Positions 60,801 to 64,000 of a stretch of DNA of 64,000 nucleotides are shown in pieces; the first letter of the stretch is position 1, and every line of letters begins with the position of its first letter. Under the pieces are notes generated by a model. It did no database searches, had not been told where the DNA came from, and saw only the letters and a program-made list of their open reading frames with translations. The stretch comes from Cheilinus undulatus. Taxonomy: Eukaryota > Chordata > Actinopteri > Labriformes > Labridae. The stretch is taken from NCBI RefSeq assembly GCF_018320785.1, contig NC_054879.1, positions 41,840,698 through 41,904,697 of the forward strand. Reading direction: 5' to 3'. The translations under genes were made by a program, and so were the position numbers.

Positions 60801-61364
60801 TTTTTCAGCTCCACAATGAGGGAACTGTTAGCCAGGGTGCTAGCACCAATGCTACTGATCCAACACAGGTGCACTGATATCACCAACACATCACAACTGA
60901 GGAGGAGTCTATTCTGTGGGCAGGCCTGCGACGTTAGTGAGAGATTTACCTGAAATCAAAGCATTTGCATGGAAATGCCTTGTTTTTGGAACAAATGTAT
61001 GAAAATAAAAGGTAAATATTTGAGTCTCATGTTATTGTTGCACAAGGGTTTTGGTGGGACCCAGAAAATGTTCAGGACTGCAGCATACTGAAGTTTAGGA
61101 AATGCTGCTTTAGTGTATAACTAACCCATACTTTGCTGTTTGCTGATATGCCTTGTCTGAAAAACACATATAAAGGCGTATTAGGACTCTGGAATTGTTT
61201 GTCTCACGGCTTTCATCATCAATAAAATCATATTAACACAGTTTTCACAAATATGAGACGTCAGAGAATTGAAAACATAGAATTTTTAAAGGTGTGAGGT
61301 TAAATGGGACTACAACTAAGCTGCATCAAAGGTATTGTTATCAGAAATAGACAGATTACAGGCA

Positions 61365-61380
61365 CACATTGCGCAATGTG
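61365..61380. promoter_or_regulatory. 16-bp perfect palindrome with C/EBP-type core, upstream of cycs
   Basis: CACATTGCGCAATGTG is its own reverse complement. Its centre ATTGCGCAAT is the ideal C/EBP dimer site. It lies about 185 bp before the presumed first-exon donor of cycs. Binding is inferred only. Confidence 0.5.
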
Positions 61381-61443
61381 ATAACAGAAGTCATTGAACA
61401 AGTGTCTGTTGTAACCGGGTGATGAAACAGGTCAGCTGACTGA

Positions 61444-61451
61444 TGACGTCT
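61444..61451 (+). promoter_or_regulatory. CRE-like site (TGACGTCT) upstream of cycs
   Basis: Seven of eight bases match the CREB/ATF consensus TGACGTCA. Mammalian cytochrome c promoters are known to carry CREs and NRF-1 sites. No clear NRF-1 site was seen here. Confidence 0.5.
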
Positions 61452-61499
61452 GCATTAGAGTAACTTCACGGGAAGGAAGCACATTTGTCGTGACCGTGC

Positions 61500-61564
61500 C
61501 GGCAAGAGGACGAAAGCGGGGGAACAAAGTCCCAAGAAGTCGTATTAGCACACACCTAGAAGAG
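61500..61564 (+). other. cycs: Probable cycs non-coding first exon (5' edge uncertain)
   Basis: A consensus donor AGAG|GTAAGA ends at 61564, 629 nt before the acceptor of the first coding exon. Vertebrate CYCS genes have a non-coding first exon followed by an intron of roughly this scale. The transcription start is not visible in the sequence. Confidence 0.5.
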
Positions 61565-62197
61565 GTAAGACGTATATCGTTGATATTTTAAACTTTTCAG
61601 CTCGTTGTTTTTAGTGAGTCTATTATTTTTTTCTCGTGACTTAAATTTGACTTTGCCGGTTCTCTGTGTGCAACGTGGTCTACTGCTGCTGCCCGACTGT
61701 TTCCGGATGATAATTGTCCGTCATTTATTAATCCAACATATTGACTCAGATGTTTAACGAAGGTCAAAGATACTAGGTTATACCTTACTTACTCCGGTAC
61801 ATATGCGACACTATTTTTCGACATATGTCGACATGTTACAGTTTTCGGCAGTTGGGTCGTCTTACGTACCGTATTTGATAACTTCTAAATGGAATTCACC
61901 ATGTCATTCATGTAATTAACTGTTACAGTCACGTATATTGTTTTTACAGCGGAAAAGGTAAACTAAAAAGCGTGTGAAGTTACCGTTAGTCCGTTTTATA
62001 ACAATGCCTCAGCCATATTAGTTGCGCAACACTAAAGTGAACTCCCCCTAGTGGCTGGAGGGGGAATATTTCTCCATTGTGTTAACAGGGCACTGGGGGG
62101 AAAGCGCCAATAAAGTGAAATTCAGCGGATGTTACTTTACGTCGTTAGCTCATTCCGTCAGTTTTTAATTGAGTTGTTTTTCCTCCATATAGAAAAC

Positions 62198-62369
62198 ATG
62201 CCTGTAGACATTAACAAAGGCAAGAAGGCGTTTGTCCAGAAGTGTGCCCAGTGCCATACTGTGGAGGAAGGTGGAAAACACAAGGTTGGACCAAACCTTT
62301 GGGGCCTTTTTGGACGTAAAACTGGCCAGGCAGAGGGCTACTCCTACACTGATGCCAACAAAAGCAAAG
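62198..62369 (+). CDS. cycs: cycs coding exon 1
   Basis: Carries residues 1-57 plus one base of codon 58. It contains the haem attachment site CAQCH and the conserved [20 protein letters not shown] stretch. The exon begins at 62193 after the acceptor CATATAG, so only five leader bases precede the ATG. Confidence 0.96.
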
Positions 62370-62608
62370 GTAAGTACGTTTACAGTATTTGAACAATCAA
62401 AGTTGTCCTGCTGTGTAGACGAATCATTATTTCCCTCTGTTTCTGCTTCACCTTCACTCCAGGTATTGTTTGGAATGATGACACCCTGATGGTTTATCTG
62501 GAGAACCCGAAGAAATACATTCCAGGAACAAAGATGATCTTCGCTGGCATCAAGAAGAAGAATGAACGAGCTGATCTTGTAGCATATCTCAAGTCTGCAA
62601 CTTCATAA
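62198..62608 (+). CDS. cycs: Cytochrome c, somatic (coding exons 62198-62369 and 62463-62608)
   Basis: The two exons join across a 93-bp GT-AG intron (AAAG|GTAAGT, CTCCAG|GT) into 105 residues. Cytochrome c carries electrons from complex III to complex IV in the mitochondrial intermembrane space, and in the cytosol it triggers Apaf-1 apoptosome assembly. Visible motifs: haem-binding CAQCH at 16-20, [14 protein letters not shown], and the axial Met82 in [11 protein letters not shown]. The intron splits the Gly58 codon, the place known in vertebrate CYCS genes, so this is a functional gene rather than a processed copy. The N-terminus [10 protein letters not shown] has one extra residue compared with the usual MGDVEKGKK, and [10 protein letters not shown] replaces the common WGEDTLMEYL; the C-terminus ends KSATS as in other fish. 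Confidence 0.97.
62463..62608 (+). CDS. cycs: cycs coding exon 2
   Basis: Carries residues 58-105 and the TAA stop at 62606-62608. Contains [20 protein letters not shown] with the axial Met and the basic surface, and ends [10 protein letters not shown]. Confidence 0.97.
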
Positions 62609-62819
62609 AGAACTCTTCACCGTGTGCCAATTTTTGTGTCTTACAAACTGCTCAAGAGGCCACGACTCGTCCTTCTTTCAAAATCAGGCAGAACGGCAAG
62701 CAATCTGAGTGGTGTTGGCATGATATGTTTGTCACAGCTGTATCTCTGTTTCTGATGTGATCCTCCTATTGTGGTGGAGCTAAGTGATATCCCCTGGTTT
62801 TAACAGGTTTCTTTTCTAA

Positions 62820-62825
62820 AATAAA
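62820..62825 (+). terminator. cycs: cycs poly(A) signal, proximal
   Basis: AATAAA 212 nt after the stop codon. Two further AATAAA words at 62964-62969 and 63045-63050 could give longer 3'UTRs; multiple cycs 3' ends are common in vertebrates. Confidence 0.5.
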
Positions 62826-63360
62826 TTATTAAACCATATACTGTGTATTCAGAATGTAGAGACTGAAGGCTGTGTGTTATTTCTTTTTTAACTGACTGTC
62901 ATCCAGTATTTTTCTCAGTTGTTTTGTGGTTGATTATCAAGATGTCTTAATAATTGTTCCGAGAATAAATATGCCTTTTCTGCTTCCGATTTTGATGATA
63001 CCTCAAAAGCCTTTTATTATGTAATTTTTGAATTTGCCGCATATAATAAATCTGACACTGAATGTCTTCCTTGCCTGCTTTTTTTTTAAACCCTGGGTTG
63101 AGACGATCAGACTTTCAATTTTCATGTGATCATTTATTTCAATTGTAAGCTTTTATATAGGCTTACTCATACATTACCCTGCGAACCAAACTAGAGTGAG
63201 CAGCTTTGTTTTGTGAGATTCTTGCAAGGATCTTCAATTTTCCCCTTTATGTGGATAAAACATCTTGATTTAATCAAGCATTGATGTAATGCCACTTTGA
63301 AGTATCATCACTATGCTGTGTTCATTTTCATGATACCTGTGACGTGTCATTAATAGCTTT

Positions 63361-63500
63361 AAGGCAGTAATACTCAATGTGTGGCCCTTTTCAATACTGA
63401 AGAAAATATTTTCCCCAGAAAACCTTAAGGCATTTTGACCTCGGAAATGATCGATTGCAAGTTACATCAATCAGATTGTTTCTCACACTTATACAGGGTG
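63361..63500 (+). repeat. Fragment related to the repeat at 13881
   Basis: Shares CCCAGAAAACCTT, TTTGACCTC.GAAAT and CAGT.TGTTTC.CACAC in the same order as 13965-14045. The right part is lost. Sequence from 63501 to 64000 shows nothing recognised. Confidence 0.5.
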
Positions 63501-64000
63501 CTATTATTGTCAGTCTTTTCTATCTTTCCATCAGATGTTTGCAAGATAAATATCACCGATTCTTGAGAAATGGAAAAACAGGTTCCAAGCTTGACTGTAC
63601 TTTTGTATCATTACAATAACTTGAACTGGATATTTGTGTAGGCTGATGTTTTTACTATCAGTTTTGTGTAGGAACAGATTTTTAATTGATTTTTTCCCCC
63701 CCAGAATATGACACTTTTTTCCCCAATGATATCTTGATGTTTGTCTTCCATCAAACACACTAATTGTATCATATTAATTTATTGATTCAATATGAATGTA
63801 AAGTTTTCTGTTATTTTTACAAACTGAGTGATATGAGTTAATAGAAAAAAATCAACCAAAAATAGTCAAAAATACTACATAAAAGTAACACTTGATAGAA
63901 ATGGATGCCACACTAAACTAATGTAACTAAATAAAAAGGAAACACAATAGTTTTCCGTCATTTAGTGCTGGTATTCAGCAATAACATTTACTCGTGCATT

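Noticed and set aside
62198..62608. Processed cytochrome c pseudogene
   Set aside because: The gene keeps its intron at the conserved position, an upstream donor exon and a full open frame.

Overview
The window looks like nuclear DNA of a ray-finned fish, most likely a percomorph teleost. Genes are split by GT-AG introns. The spacers are full of fish-type DNA transposons (Tc1/mariner, hAT, TTAA-flanked MITEs), a LINE tail and a tRNA-derived SINE. I cannot name the species.

Two protein-coding genes can be supported. The first fills most of the window on the minus strand: 22 coding exons between 44507 and 6589 join in frame into a 921-residue oxysterol-binding-protein-related protein of the ORP3/6/7 subfamily. 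It has an N-terminal PH domain, an EFFDAQE FFAT motif and an ORD with EQVSHHPP. I call it osbpl3. A 5'UTR segment with two short uORFs precedes the start codon. A CpG-rich candidate first exon and promoter lie near 56.5-56.9 kb. The 3'UTR probably runs to a poly(A) signal at 3865-3870.

The second gene is somatic cytochrome c (cycs), plus strand, with coding exons at 62198-62369 and 62463-62608, a likely non-coding first exon ending at 61564, and an upstream region holding a CRE-like site and a perfect C/EBP-type palindrome. OSBPL3 and CYCS are also linked in human (7p15.3), and this supports choosing osbpl3 over osbpl6 or osbpl7. The two proteins act in different places: ORP3 at ER-plasma membrane contacts, cytochrome c in the mitochondrial intermembrane space. 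No joint function is implied.

Layout: 1-3.8 kb is intergenic, with a Tc1 fragment and a hAT MITE with an 8-bp target duplication. 3.8-6.6 kb is the osbpl3 3'UTR. 6.6-34 kb is the dense part of osbpl3 (exons 22 to 2). 34-44 kb is the large intron after coding exon 1, holding nested hAT and TTAA elements. 44.6-56.5 kb is the presumed 5' intron, with a 26-bp minisatellite at 53.3-53.7 kb. 56.5-61.4 kb is the divergent intergenic region, with an inverted EcoRI-site minisatellite and a Tc1 copy. 61.4-63.1 kb is cycs.

I found no sign of a new enzymatic or defence system. The notable material is the well-bounded transposon set, the two unusual minisatellites, the uORF-bearing leader and a divergent cytochrome c N-terminus.
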